Notes under the pieces: model-generated
Database searches by the model: none
Told to the model about the DNA's origin: nothing
What the model saw: only the letters and a program-made list of their open reading frames with translations
NCBI GenBank assembly: GCA_021791715.1
Contig: JAJYWB010000041.1
Span: 1 to 52,123, forward strand
Reading direction: 5' to 3'
Source of the DNA: Planctomycetota bacterium
Lineage (GTDB): Bacteria; Planctomycetota; Planctomycetia; Isosphaerales; Isosphaeraceae
DNA: 52,123 nucleotides
Made by a program: the position numbers and the translations under genes
Shown here: piece after piece, positions 36,149-44,628 of the stretch
Numbering within the stretch: the stretch's first letter is position 1
How the letters are laid out: each line of letters opens with the position of its first letter

Positions 36149-37567
36149 GTGTCGACCGAACCCGCGCCTTTGGTTTTGATCAACGCGGTGGGGATGACCT
36201 CGCGGCTGCTTCGGCACGCTCCTCGGCTTAACGCCCTGGCGAAGGCGAATCGGCTGAGGCCGTTGCGCGAGGTTCTTCCCGCGGTCACTTGCACGGCGCA
36301 GGCGAGCCTGCTGACGGGCGTCGATCCGTCGAAGCACGGGATCGTCGCCAACGGCATGCTGTATCGCGACACCCGCGAGGTTCGCTTCTGGCAACAAGCG
36401 AATTCATTATTACAAGCCGAGCCCGTGTACGCGACCGCGAAACGGATCGCCGCGGCGAAGGGGCGAACGTTCCGTACCGCGAAGCTCTTCTGGTGGTTCA
36501 ATCAGGGCGCCGACGTCGCGATCAGCGTCACCCCCAAGCCGCATTACGGCGCCGACGGTAACAAAGTTTTCGGCGTGTTTGGAACCCCCGAGGGAACCGC
36601 CGAAACGATCGAACGCGCAATCGGCGTATTTCCTTTTCATACGTTTTGGGGACCTCGATCGGGACTTCCCTCGACCGAGTGGATCGCGCGGTGCGCCGCG
36701 CACGTGATCGAGACCGATCGCCCCGATTTTACTCTTGTTTATCTGCCGCATCTCGATTACGACCCGCAACGACACGGGCCGTCGCGGTGCGATATGGCGA
36801 AACTGACGAGCCAGCTCGACACGGCTTGCGAGCCTTTGCTCGACGCGGCTCGGCGGATCGGAGCGCGGGTTTGGGTCGTCTCTGAATACGGCCATTGCGA
36901 CGTTTCGCGCGCCGTGCCGATCAACCGAATTCTTCGCCGCGCTGGGCTCCTCTCGGTTCGATCGGGACCGTTCGGCGAAATCCTCGACACGTTCGAAAGC
37001 TCGGCGTTCGCGGTATGTGATCATCAGCTGGCTCATATTTATGTTAAAAGCCAAGATGATATCAAGAAAGTATGTGATATTTTATCGGGGGAGCCGGGAA
37101 TCGCCGCGTTATACGCGGGTGAGGAGCGCCGCGAGATCGGCCTGGAGCACGCGAACTCCGGGGAGGTTGTGGCGCTTTCGGCTCGCGACTCGTGGTTCGC
37201 GTATCCTTACTGGCTCGACGATCGGCTCGCACCCGATTTCGCGCGGACGGTCGACATTCACCGCAAACCCGGCTTCGACCCGTGCGAGCTGTTTTTCGAC
37301 CCCAAGCTCTTTTGGCCCGAGGGACGAGCGATCATGCGATTGATTCAAAAGAAACTTGGATTTCGCACACTCTTCGACGTGATACCGCTCGATCCGAGCT
37401 TGGTGAGAGGAAGTCATGGTTTGCAAGCCGAGAGCGTTGAAGATCGACCGATTTTGATCGCCGATCATCCCGACCTCGATTCGGTCGATTCGCTCGCGAC
37501 GACCTCGGTTCGCGACCTTTTGCTCGAAGCGCTGACGGGCGAGCGCGAGCCCTCGATTCTTCGGTAA
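36149..37567 (+). CDS. alkaline phosphatase family / type I phosphodiesterase
   Basis: About 472 residues. Metal-dependent phosphodiesterase or pyrophosphatase fold: LVLINAVGMTSRLLRHAPRL, a nucleophile Thr in PAVTCTAQASLLTGVDPSKH G, the second metal block LVYLPHLDYDPQRHGP, VVSEYGHCDVSRAVPINRIL and a late His in GSHGLQ. The first aspartate expected in LVLI(D) is Asn here, and the SD-H-G block reads SEYGH, so the metal ligand set is unusual but matches what I recall of many environmental members. No signal peptide, so probably cytoplasmic. GTG 36149 is preferred because AAGGA lies 6 bases upstream; ATG 36125 is in frame but has no ribosome-binding site. A long rare-codon patch spans 37018-37090. 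Confidence 0.85.
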   Translation: MSTEPAPLVLINAVGMTSRLLRHAPRLNALAKANRLRPLREVLPAVTCTAQASLLTGVDPSKHGIVANGMLYRDTREVRFWQQANSLLQAEPVYATAKRIAAAKGRTFRTAKLFWWFNQGADVAISVTPKPHYGADGNKVFGVFGTPEGTAETIERAIGVFPFHTFWGPRSGLPSTEWIARCAAHVIETDRPDFTLVYLPHLDYDPQRHGPSRCDMAKLTSQLDTACEPLLDAARRIGARVWVVSEYGHCDVSRAVPINRILRRAGLLSVRSGPFGEILDTFESSAFAVCDHQLAHIYVKSQDDIKKVCDILSGEPGIAALYAGEERREIGLEHANSGEVVALSARDSWFAYPYWLDDRLAPDFARTVDIHRKPGFDPCELFFDPKLFWPEGRAIMRLIQKKLGFRTLFDVIPLDPSLVRGSHGLQAESVEDRPILIADHPDLDSVDSLATTSVRDLLLEALTGEREPSILR

Positions 37568-37649
37568 ATCGCGTTTATGTGTTTATCAAGTAAAATTAGT
37601 AAATAAGATTATGATTTATCACGGCGGTTTTGTTGGGAACGACGGGATA

Positions 37650-37679
37650 CCGAAAGCGGGCTTTTCGTCCCGCTTTCGG
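37650..37679. terminator. bidirectional terminator hairpin
   Basis: 11-bp perfect stem CCGAAAGCGGG (37650-37660) / CCCGCTTTCGG (37669-37679) with an 8-base loop, between the convergent phosphodiesterase and BON genes. Confidence 0.65.
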
Positions 37680-37724
37680 AGTGTCGATTGCGAGCGAACC
37701 GAAAAAGCGTCGATCCGCGGTCGC

Positions 37725-38177
37725 TCAACGAACGGGTTTAACGGCCTTGGTCGCTTCGGGGGGCGGGGTGGGGAAAACGAGTTCGTCGACGACCTCGGTC
37801 ACACCGACGGTGTCGAACGCGAGCATCACGGCTTTTTTCTTGGCGGCGGCGTCGGCGACGAGGCCGCGGAGGAGGATCGCGCCGTTTTTAATCTGGTGAA
37901 CCTCGACGTTCGATTCGTGGAACGCCTTGTCCCAATGTAACCGCGCGTACACGCGATTTTGGGTTTCCATCCGTTTGACGTCGGTTTTGACGGTCTCGAA
38001 TTTCTTTTTGACGGCGTCGGTCATTTCGAGCGTCGTGTTTCGGATTCCCTTGCCGACCTGATCGAGTTTTTGCCCGACGCGTTCGGCGACCCCCTGATAA
38101 GCGGGCGCCTGGCAGGCCATCACGCCGCCGACGAGGAGGCAAGAGATTCCCAAGATTCGACCCTTGGCGTTCAGCAT
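37725..38177 (-). CDS. BON-domain lipoprotein
   Basis: 150 residues. The N-terminal signal segment ends in GGVMAC, an acceptable lipobox, so it is probably a lipoprotein anchored by Cys22. A helical linker (~30-85) leads to a BON domain (~88-140: VEVHQIKNGAILLRGLVADA then AFDTVGVTEVVDELVFP), which typically binds phospholipid surfaces or peptidoglycan. ATG 38177 is chosen because AAAGGAG precedes it by 6 bases; the frame stays open far upstream (to 38633) but without coding character. Confidence 0.85.
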   Translation of the reverse strand: MLNAKGRILGISCLLVGGVMACQAPAYQGVAERVGQKLDQVGKGIRNTTLEMTDAVKKKFETVKTDVKRMETQNRVYARLHWDKAFHESNVEVHQIKNGAILLRGLVADAAAKKKAVMLAFDTVGVTEVVDELVFPTPPPEATKAVKPVR

Positions 38178-38472
38178 GTTCGACTCCTTTGTGTAGAAAC
38201 GATCGCCCGTCGCGGCCTTTGAAAACGGCTCGTTTCGAATGGGCCGGATGGGGAAGCGGTCGTATTGATCCATCAAAAAACCCCGACGACCGAGAACGAA
38301 TTCCCGCGCCGGGGGCCGTCGTAGCCGAAGCCTCGACCCGTCGTGAGCCGAGCTATAACCTCGACCGTAAATCGGATCGCCGGGGGAGTCAAGCGGAGTT
38401 TCACGAGCGATACAAAGTATTATCGATGTAAGAATAATAGAAAATGTAAAAATATGCAAGTAAATACTTGAT

Positions 38473-39186
38473 TTATAAATCGAGAGAGGATCGCGCTGCG
38501 GCGACGATCGCCCTCGTCTTTCCGGCGTCGGTCGTTCGAATGAAGTCGTCGCCGATCGGTTCGTCGATCGCGGCGGCCGAGCCGAGATGAATCGCGTCGA
38601 CGTTCGCTTGTCGAATGATGTTACGGATTTCATCGAGTCGAATCGATCCGCCCGCCATGATTTCGATCCGTCCTCGCGCGAACTTCGCCAATGAAGCGAG
38701 ACGTTCGACGCCCAAGATCGCGCGATCGAAGCCCCCCGACGTGAGGACGCGGTTCAAGCCGATCTCGATCAACGTCTCGAGCGCCTCGAACGGGTCGCGA
38801 ACCACGTCGTACGCCTTGTGGAACGTCGTTTCCAGCGGCCGCGCCGCGGCGACGAGAGCCGCGGTTCGATCGCGATCGATCGTGCCGTCGGGGTTCAACA
38901 TTCCGATCACGATCCCGCGGGCGCCTCGATCTTTCGCCGCCTTGATATCATAAAGCATAATTTCATGTTCGATCTCTGTGTAGATAAAATTTCCGCCGCG
39001 GGGTCGGATGAGGATCGAAACGGGGATCGCGAGCGATCGAACCGCCGCGGCGATCGTCCCGGCGCTCGGCGTCGTTCCGCCGCGCGCGATCTCGGCGCAC
39101 AGCTCTAAGCGGTCGGCGCCCCCCGATTGCGCCTCGAGGGCGCTCGCTACGCTCGTTACGCAGATCTCGACGCTCGGAATCTTCAT
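38473..39186 (-). CDS. cutC: CutC family protein
   Basis: 237 residues, full length. TIM-barrel CutC signature: EICVTSVASALEAQSGGADR LELC, GGTTPSAGT, IRPRGGNFIYTEIE, TFHKAYDVVRDP, VLTSGGF and IEIMAGGSIR. Historically linked to copper tolerance; the actual activity is disputed. Cytoplasmic. It lies 12 bases after the kinase gene ends (same strand), so it may be read with it. Positions 38178-38472 downstream hold no gene. A rare-codon patch lies at 38940-38990. Confidence 0.95.
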   Translation of the reverse strand: MKIPSVEICVTSVASALEAQSGGADRLELCAEIARGGTTPSAGTIAAAVRSLAIPVSILIRPRGGNFIYTEIEHEIMLYDIKAAKDRGARGIVIGMLNPDGTIDRDRTAALVAAARPLETTFHKAYDVVRDPFEALETLIEIGLNRVLTSGGFDRAILGVERLASLAKFARGRIEIMAGGSIRLDEIRNIIRQANVDAIHLGSAAAIDEPIGDDFIRTTDAGKTRAIVAAARSSLDL

Positions 39187-39198
39187 GTATTAAATCTG

Positions 39199-41535
39199 TT
39201 ATTGATTTTGAATCGGCTCGGGGAATCGACGATTTCGCCGTTCCAAACGCCACGTTTCGAGCTCGGATTCGGCCTCGGCTCGAAGATTCGAACCCGTCGA
39301 TTCGTCGCCGAGTTCGGCGAACGCCGCGGCGAGACGTTCGTGAATCATCGACGCCATGAACGGATTGATCGGCGTTTTAACAAGTCGCTTGTTGTATGTT
39401 TGAAAATCGGTTCGACATTTCTCGACGATCGCGCGGGCCTGATCGGTTCGGCTCGTCCGATGAAGGAACGACGCGAGATTGAGCTCGACGAGGATCCGAT
39501 CGTACTCGGTTTGGGGGAGTCGAGGGAAACGATCGACGAGCGTTTCGGCCGCCGCGACCGAGCCGCGAAAACGACGTTCGGCGGATTCGAGATCGCGATC
39601 GAGTTCGGCGATCTCCCCCAGCCGTTCCTCAATAAACATCACAAGGTTGAGCGCGACCTTCGATTCGGCGACGGCGCGATCAAGTTGATCAACAATCACG
39701 CGAGCTTTGATAAGACGAGCCCTGGCCTCGAGCCGCGCTTGGGGTCGGCTTTCAAGGATATGGAGCGGGGGTTTGGACGCGACCAGAATGCCCGCGAATT
39801 CGAGACGATATTCGTCGTTGAGCGGATCTTGAAGGGCGATTCGTTCGGCGAGGACGATCGCGCGGCGGAACGCGGCCTGCGCCGAGTCTTCGTCGCCGAG
39901 TCGACGATACAGCATACCGACGCGTCTTCGCGCTCGAGCCGCCTCGCGGCCGATTCGAGGATTCGTTTCGTTGCGTTCGGCGAAACGATCATAAAACGTA
40001 AGAATACAATCAACCAACGCCGCGTCTTCGCGCGAAACCGAGCGGCCTCCGCCCGAGCCGAACGGCCGCGATCCCGCGTCGAGCGACCCGCCTCGAATCC
40101 CCATCATGATCATCCGTTCGGGACCCGTCGCCGCGCCGAACGAACCGCCGAACAACTCGCGTCTTCGCATGATCTCGGGTATCGAATCACGGCGAGTGAT
40201 ACGATTAAAGATATCTTCAAAAGATTCAAGGCTGAGCGAGAGGTTCGATTCGGCCTGTTTGCGGGCGATCTCGGCCTCGGCTCGGCGGCGCGATTCGCTT
40301 TCGAGCGCGCGGCGGACCGCGGATTGCCCCGCCCACCCCGAAACCGCGGCGACGACGAGCGAGACCGCCGCGACCGTCGCGAGCGCCGCGACGGTTTTGT
40401 TGCGTCGACACGAGCGGACGACGCGCGCGACGGTCGATTCGCGCCGCGCCCGGATCGGTCGATCGTCGAGCAGCCTTCCCAGATCCTCGGCGAGCTCTCC
40501 CGCGGTCTGGTATCGATCCGCGGGATCGATCGCGAACGACTTGCGCAAAATCGTGTCGAAATCACGCGGTATCGATCGATCGAGCCGCGCCGGCCGGCTC
40601 GATACGCCCCGAAGCGCCGTCCAATCCTTCGAGGAATCGTTCGTACTAGGATAAAAAGCCTCAAGCGTAAGCAATTCATGAAGCGTTAAGCCGAGCGCGA
40701 AAACGTCGCCGCGGAGATCGGCCTCGCCGTGCAGGCTCTCGGGGGCGAGATAACGGAGCGTTCCGACCACGTCTCCCGTCTGAGTCAGCTCGGGATCGTC
40801 GATCAGCTTGGCCACGCCGAAATCGGTCACCCAGACGACGCCGTGACGATCGAGCAACAGATTTGCGGGTTTAATATCTCTATGAATAATGCGATGATCA
40901 TGAGCGTATTGGATAGCCTCGGCGACCTGTTTGCCGATTCGGGCGGCGAATTTCCAGCGATCGGCGGCGAGCGGTTCTCCTTTGTCGCGTCGCTTGCGCG
41001 CGTCGGCGATCAGCTCGCGGAGGCTTCGTCCCTCGATGTATTGCATGACGTAAAACGGCACGCCTTCGTGTTCGTCGACGTCGAAAATGGGAACGATGTT
41101 CGTATGATGCAATCTTCCCGCGGCTTTGGCCTCGCGGCGGAAGGCGCGGAGCCGACGCGGGTCGGAGAGCGTGTGGCGAAAAAGCACTTTGAGAGCGACC
41201 TTGCGGCCGATGTTTTGCTGGAAAGCCTCGTAAACGATCCCCATGCCGCCGCGTCCGAGCTCGCGAATCACGCGGTAATCGCCGAGCGTTTCAAACGACG
41301 GCGGCTCGTCGCGCAAGCGTTTGGTTTTGCTTCGTTCGATCAATTCGAGCGTGGGAAAAAGTTCATGGATCGCGTCGGCGTAATCGGGATTCCGCCGCGC
41401 GTATTCGTCGATCGTGGGTGCGTCTCCCGAGCGGATTCGGCGGGCGAAATCCTCGGCCAAGTACTCGATCCCCTCGCAAAATGCGAGTTCGTCTTCGCGT
41501 CCCGCCGGGATTTCGAGGGTTGCGGTCCGATTCAT
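39199..41535 (-). CDS. membrane-anchored serine/threonine protein kinase
   Basis: 778 residues. Kinase domain ~87-360: glycine loop LGRGGMGIVYEA, Lys116 in VALKVL, HRDIKPANLL with Asp220, DFG at 238-240 and APESLHG. A single membrane helix (381-403) is followed by an outward region of ~370 residues with TPR-like helices (RRRVGMLYRRLGDEDSAQAA FRRAI). The N-terminal 80 residues resemble the planctomycete extension in which LAEDFARRIRSGDAPTIDEY precedes the kinase. All catalytic residues are present. It follows the ECF sigma gene by 59 bases, an arrangement common in planctomycetes that suggests kinase control of the sigma factor. Confidence 0.95.
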   Translation of the reverse strand: MNRTATLEIPAGREDELAFCEGIEYLAEDFARRIRSGDAPTIDEYARRNPDYADAIHELFPTLELIERSKTKRLRDEPPSFETLGDYRVIRELGRGGMGIVYEAFQQNIGRKVALKVLFRHTLSDPRRLRAFRREAKAAGRLHHTNIVPIFDVDEHEGVPFYVMQYIEGRSLRELIADARKRRDKGEPLAADRWKFAARIGKQVAEAIQYAHDHRIIHRDIKPANLLLDRHGVVWVTDFGVAKLIDDPELTQTGDVVGTLRYLAPESLHGEADLRGDVFALGLTLHELLTLEAFYPSTNDSSKDWTALRGVSSRPARLDRSIPRDFDTILRKSFAIDPADRYQTAGELAEDLGRLLDDRPIRARRESTVARVVRSCRRNKTVAALATVAAVSLVVAAVSGWAGQSAVRRALESESRRRAEAEIARKQAESNLSLSLESFEDIFNRITRRDSIPEIMRRRELFGGSFGAATGPERMIMMGIRGGSLDAGSRPFGSGGGRSVSREDAALVDCILTFYDRFAERNETNPRIGREAARARRRVGMLYRRLGDEDSAQAAFRRAIVLAERIALQDPLNDEYRLEFAGILVASKPPLHILESRPQARLEARARLIKARVIVDQLDRAVAESKVALNLVMFIEERLGEIAELDRDLESAERRFRGSVAAAETLVDRFPRLPQTEYDRILVELNLASFLHRTSRTDQARAIVEKCRTDFQTYNKRLVKTPINPFMASMIHERLAAAFAELGDESTGSNLRAEAESELETWRLERRNRRFPEPIQNQ

Positions 41536-41594
41536 CGAATTCGACCACCTTCCTTGGGTGATACGTGATACGCGACGCCCCCCCGCTTTATTCC

Positions 41595-42236
41595 TTAAGG
41601 CGAGGTCGGCGTGTCGGCCATCAGATCTTTCAATCGTTTCAGCGCTCGAACATATCTTTTGCTTGCGGCGGCGGGGGTGATTCCAAGAATCTCGGCGACC
41701 TCGAGGTTACTCAATTCTTCGAAATGACGCAGCGCCAACAACTCGCGGTCGGCCGATGCGAGCGTTTCGAGCGAATGCTCAAGCCGAGCCAAGATCTCTC
41801 CCTTCATCACCGCCTCGCTCGGCGAGGTGAACGATCCCGCGAGCTGATCGGCGAGCCACGACGAATGTATCCCCACCGACATCGGGCGATCGAGCGACCA
41901 TTCCTGGCCGGCGTCTCGCATCCGAGCGCCGAGGTGACGTCGATGAACGTCGATGATGCGTTGATTCGCCACCCAACGGATCCAGGCGAAAAACGACATC
42001 ATCGGTTTGGCCCGAAAGTGCTCGATCCGTTTGACCGCATCAATGTAGATATCTTGTACGACGTCGGCCGCCGAGACGCGCGTCCGAGCCCTCGGGTCGA
42101 GCCTGGCCTCGACCATGCGGTTGAGCCGGGGTCGATAACGCTCGAACAACGCTCCCAACGCCTGGTCGTCGCCCAGGCGGATTCGCTCGATCAAGGCTTC
42201 GGTTTCGTCGTCTTCGCTCGATGTCATCGCCTTCAT
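41595..42236 (-). CDS. ECF-type RNA polymerase sigma factor
   Basis: 213 residues. Sigma region 2 (~30-100: LFERYRPRLNRMVEARLDPR, DVVQDIYIDAVKRIEHF, FFAWIRWVANQRIIDVHRRH) and region 4 (~150-205: ASADRELLALRHFEELSNLE VAEILGITPAAASKRYVRAL). No anti-sigma gene is adjacent; instead the next gene is a membrane kinase, the layout of planctomycete ECF groups thought to be controlled by phosphorylation. Two ATG starts three codons apart (42236, 42227) are both possible. Confidence 0.93.
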   Translation of the reverse strand: MKAMTSSEDDETEALIERIRLGDDQALGALFERYRPRLNRMVEARLDPRARTRVSAADVVQDIYIDAVKRIEHFRAKPMMSFFAWIRWVANQRIIDVHRRHLGARMRDAGQEWSLDRPMSVGIHSSWLADQLAGSFTSPSEAVMKGEILARLEHSLETLASADRELLALRHFEELSNLEVAEILGITPAAASKRYVRALKRLKDLMADTPTSP

Positions 42237-42584
42237 TCAACCCTGAAGCTTGATCCAAGTTTCTCTCGGAGTTCGACTTCGAGCGGCGATCGACGACTCC
42301 AAGCGGGCGATCGACATCATGCATGCTCGAGAGACGCCGGCGATTCACGCCGATCTGAGCTTTCCAATCGGCGCAAATCGAGGTTTAGTGGCAATTCGCT
42401 TTCCCAAAAAACGATCTCGTGATGTCTTTTGGGTGAATACGCCGCGTTCTTAAGCTTATCGGATTTCGCGCTCGAAACCCGACACGCGCCTCTCTTTTGT
42501 TCGCGAGCGACGCCGATCCAGGCGCGTCATCCGTGTTTCCTTTCGGAATGGAAGAAATAATTCAAGGGTATGGAGGCCCGAAAC
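42237..42584. other. divergent intergenic region
   Basis: 348 bases between the sigma factor and the 'LEALEGR' protein, transcribed away from each other. Promoters for both are expected; I see no clear consensus pair and no RNA gene. Confidence 0.5.
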
Positions 42585-43910
42585 ATGAATGCCGATCAGG
42601 ATGATCGACGCGTGAATCAGAAGAGCCGTCGCACGATGCGCCGCGAGTTTCAACTCGAGGCGCTCGAGGGACGTGTCGTCCTTTCTCAGATGCTCGCCGG
42701 CTCGAGCTTTCTCGGCTCGCCCGCGGCGATGCGGTTCGAAGGCGGAGGCGCGGGCAGGTTCGACCAATTTCGGATGAATCGGCTCGAATCGCTCGCATCG
42801 GGAGGAACGCGATTCGATCAACGGATCGCGAGCAGGCTCGATCGTATGGGGTTCCAGTTCGGCGGAGGGGCGCCGGGATCGCCTGGAAATCCCGGATCGC
42901 AGGGAGCTTCGAGTTCTTCAAGCTCTTCGAGTTCAACAAGTGTGCCGGCGCCGACGAATTTCATTTCGCCTCCTATGACTTCGCAAGCTTCACCGGTATC
43001 GAACCCTTCCGCGGGCTCATCCAGGTTCCCCATGGGCGCCTGGCGGTCTCTGCCGTTTATCCCCGCGGGAAGTTCGACTTTGGGAACCTCGACCTCCGGA
43101 ACTTCTACCTCCGGAACTTCGACATCGGCATCGACAACCTCGACTCCACCTCCGATCGCTTTCCCTATGGGAGGCGGATTCGGAATGGGAAGCGGGATCG
43201 GAGGTTTCGGCGGTATGCGAGCGGGATTCCCGCGAGGCGTCGAGATGATGCGGGGCGGCGCTTTTGCGACCGGATCGATGCGACCGTTCGGAACCCACAT
43301 GCCTCTCAACAGTGGGTCGACGACCGGTTCAACCGCTCCCGCGGGAACCTCGGCGACACAGATTCAAAAAGATTTTCAACAATTGACGACGGATCAACTC
43401 GCGACCGCCGCCAAATCGACGGTGACGGTCGGCCAGATCGCGTCGTTCGAGCAAACGCTGCGAACGATCGAACAAACTGGCTTCAAAGCCGACGCGAAAA
43501 GCGTGAACGCGTTCGCGACCGATTTGATGACCGCGGTCGCGGGAGGAACGTACACTTCGGGTTCCTCGACCGCGCAATCGTTGCAAACACAGTTCAATAA
43601 CTTGTTCACAGGATCAAGCGTCCCCGCGGCGACGGTCACCCAGGCGTACGATCAGATCGTCGCGATCGCGCAGAACACGAACGTGACGACGGCGGATCTG
43701 CAAACGCTCAAGAACGATCGCGCCGCGATCGCCTCGGCTCTTGGATTCAAGGCGCCTTCGTCGACGACATCAACGTCGTCGTCCTCGTCCTCGACTTCGA
43801 CAAGTTCGACGGCGTCTTCCACCACGTCGCCATCGAATCCGTCGACGCCCGCTCCCGCTGCGTTCGGCGGGCTCGGCCTCGAATCTCTGGTTCGAATCGC
43901 CGAGATCTGA
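42585..43910 (+). CDS. low-complexity 'LEALEGR' protein, probably exported
   Basis: 441 residues. The N-terminus RREFQLEALEGRVVLSQM is the LEALE-x-R-x-LLS signature that, from memory, begins many large exported planctomycete proteins. It is followed by Gly/Phe-rich (~30-110), Ser/Thr/Pro-rich (~110-175) and Gly/Met/Phe-rich (~185-245) segments. A helical domain lies at ~255-395 (QIQKDFQQLTTDQLATAAKS, ASFEQTLRTIEQTGFKADAK), then another Ser/Thr tract and a short hydrophobic C-terminus. No enzyme motif. A surface or matrix protein is plausible. ATG 42585 is chosen since GGAGG (42572-42576) lies 8 bases before it. Confidence 0.75.
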   Translation: MNADQDDRRVNQKSRRTMRREFQLEALEGRVVLSQMLAGSSFLGSPAAMRFEGGGAGRFDQFRMNRLESLASGGTRFDQRIASRLDRMGFQFGGGAPGSPGNPGSQGASSSSSSSSSTSVPAPTNFISPPMTSQASPVSNPSAGSSRFPMGAWRSLPFIPAGSSTLGTSTSGTSTSGTSTSASTTSTPPPIAFPMGGGFGMGSGIGGFGGMRAGFPRGVEMMRGGAFATGSMRPFGTHMPLNSGSTTGSTAPAGTSATQIQKDFQQLTTDQLATAAKSTVTVGQIASFEQTLRTIEQTGFKADAKSVNAFATDLMTAVAGGTYTSGSSTAQSLQTQFNNLFTGSSVPAATVTQAYDQIVAIAQNTNVTTADLQTLKNDRAAIASALGFKAPSSTTSTSSSSSSTSTSSTASSTTSPSNPSTPAPAAFGGLGLESLVRIAEI

Positions 43911-43965
43911 TTCGATCGGCGCTCGGAAATCGTAAAATCGTATCCCTAAACGGGATAGGCGATGA

Positions 43966-44031
43966 TCGGCCTCCTTGGCGCAAACCTTGGGTGGATTCAA
44001 GACTCAAGGCTTGGAAAGACAAGGAGGCCGA
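43966..44031. repeat. 12-bp perfect inverted repeat with nested stem
   Basis: TCGGCCTCCTTG (43966-43977) pairs with CAAGGAGGCCGA (44020-44031). The 42-base spacer itself contains CCTTG/CAAGG, giving a two-level hairpin, 56 bases after the stop of the preceding gene. It may be a terminator or the remnant of a small mobile hairpin; no T-run follows. Confidence 0.6.
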
Positions 44032-44628
44032 AATTATCTCGGTCTACGCGGCGTAGGATTTTCGAGAAGATCGATTCCTCACGCGAGTAAGATGTTACGC
44101 CGTTCACCGAGAAAAGGGTGATAGAGAAGGCGCCTGATGAGATTCCGATAGCCGGCTCAAGGAGATCCTAGACGACGAGCGAATGAGCCTTCAGGCATAA
44201 TGGTTCGCGTGGAGGGTGAGTAAAAAGCCGGCGTTTCGATTTTTCCGATCGAAATGGCGTGTTTTCACGAAACGAGGGATGCCGGCGACGATAAAAGTCA
44301 ATGGATTCATTGATCATTCGGAAGTGCGACTCAACGAGTCGAATCGTCTCTTGGCGTTCAACGATCATTCATGAATCGGCAAGCTCGGTTCAGACGCGTC
44401 GAGGGCTTACGACGCGATTTCATCTCGGTTCCGCGTCGCCCGATTCGGCGTGTTGAATGAAATCGCATGCTCACGAATTCAAAACACACGCCGAACCGGG
44501 ACGGACGCGAGCCCGTCGGGGATTGATACCTCCTGTACCGAAACCGGATTGTCAAAGAGCGTCCCGGATCGAACTCACGCTCGCCGGGCTCGTTGCGGTT
44601 TTAAAAACGGTCTCGCGTTAAGCGAATG
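44032..44628. other. gene-free interval
   Basis: About 600 bases without a supported gene. A 66-codon minus-strand frame (44168-44368) beginning MIVERQETIRLVESHFRMIN is open, but it has no ribosome-binding site and no family that I recognise; it could be a transposase scrap. Confidence 0.4.
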
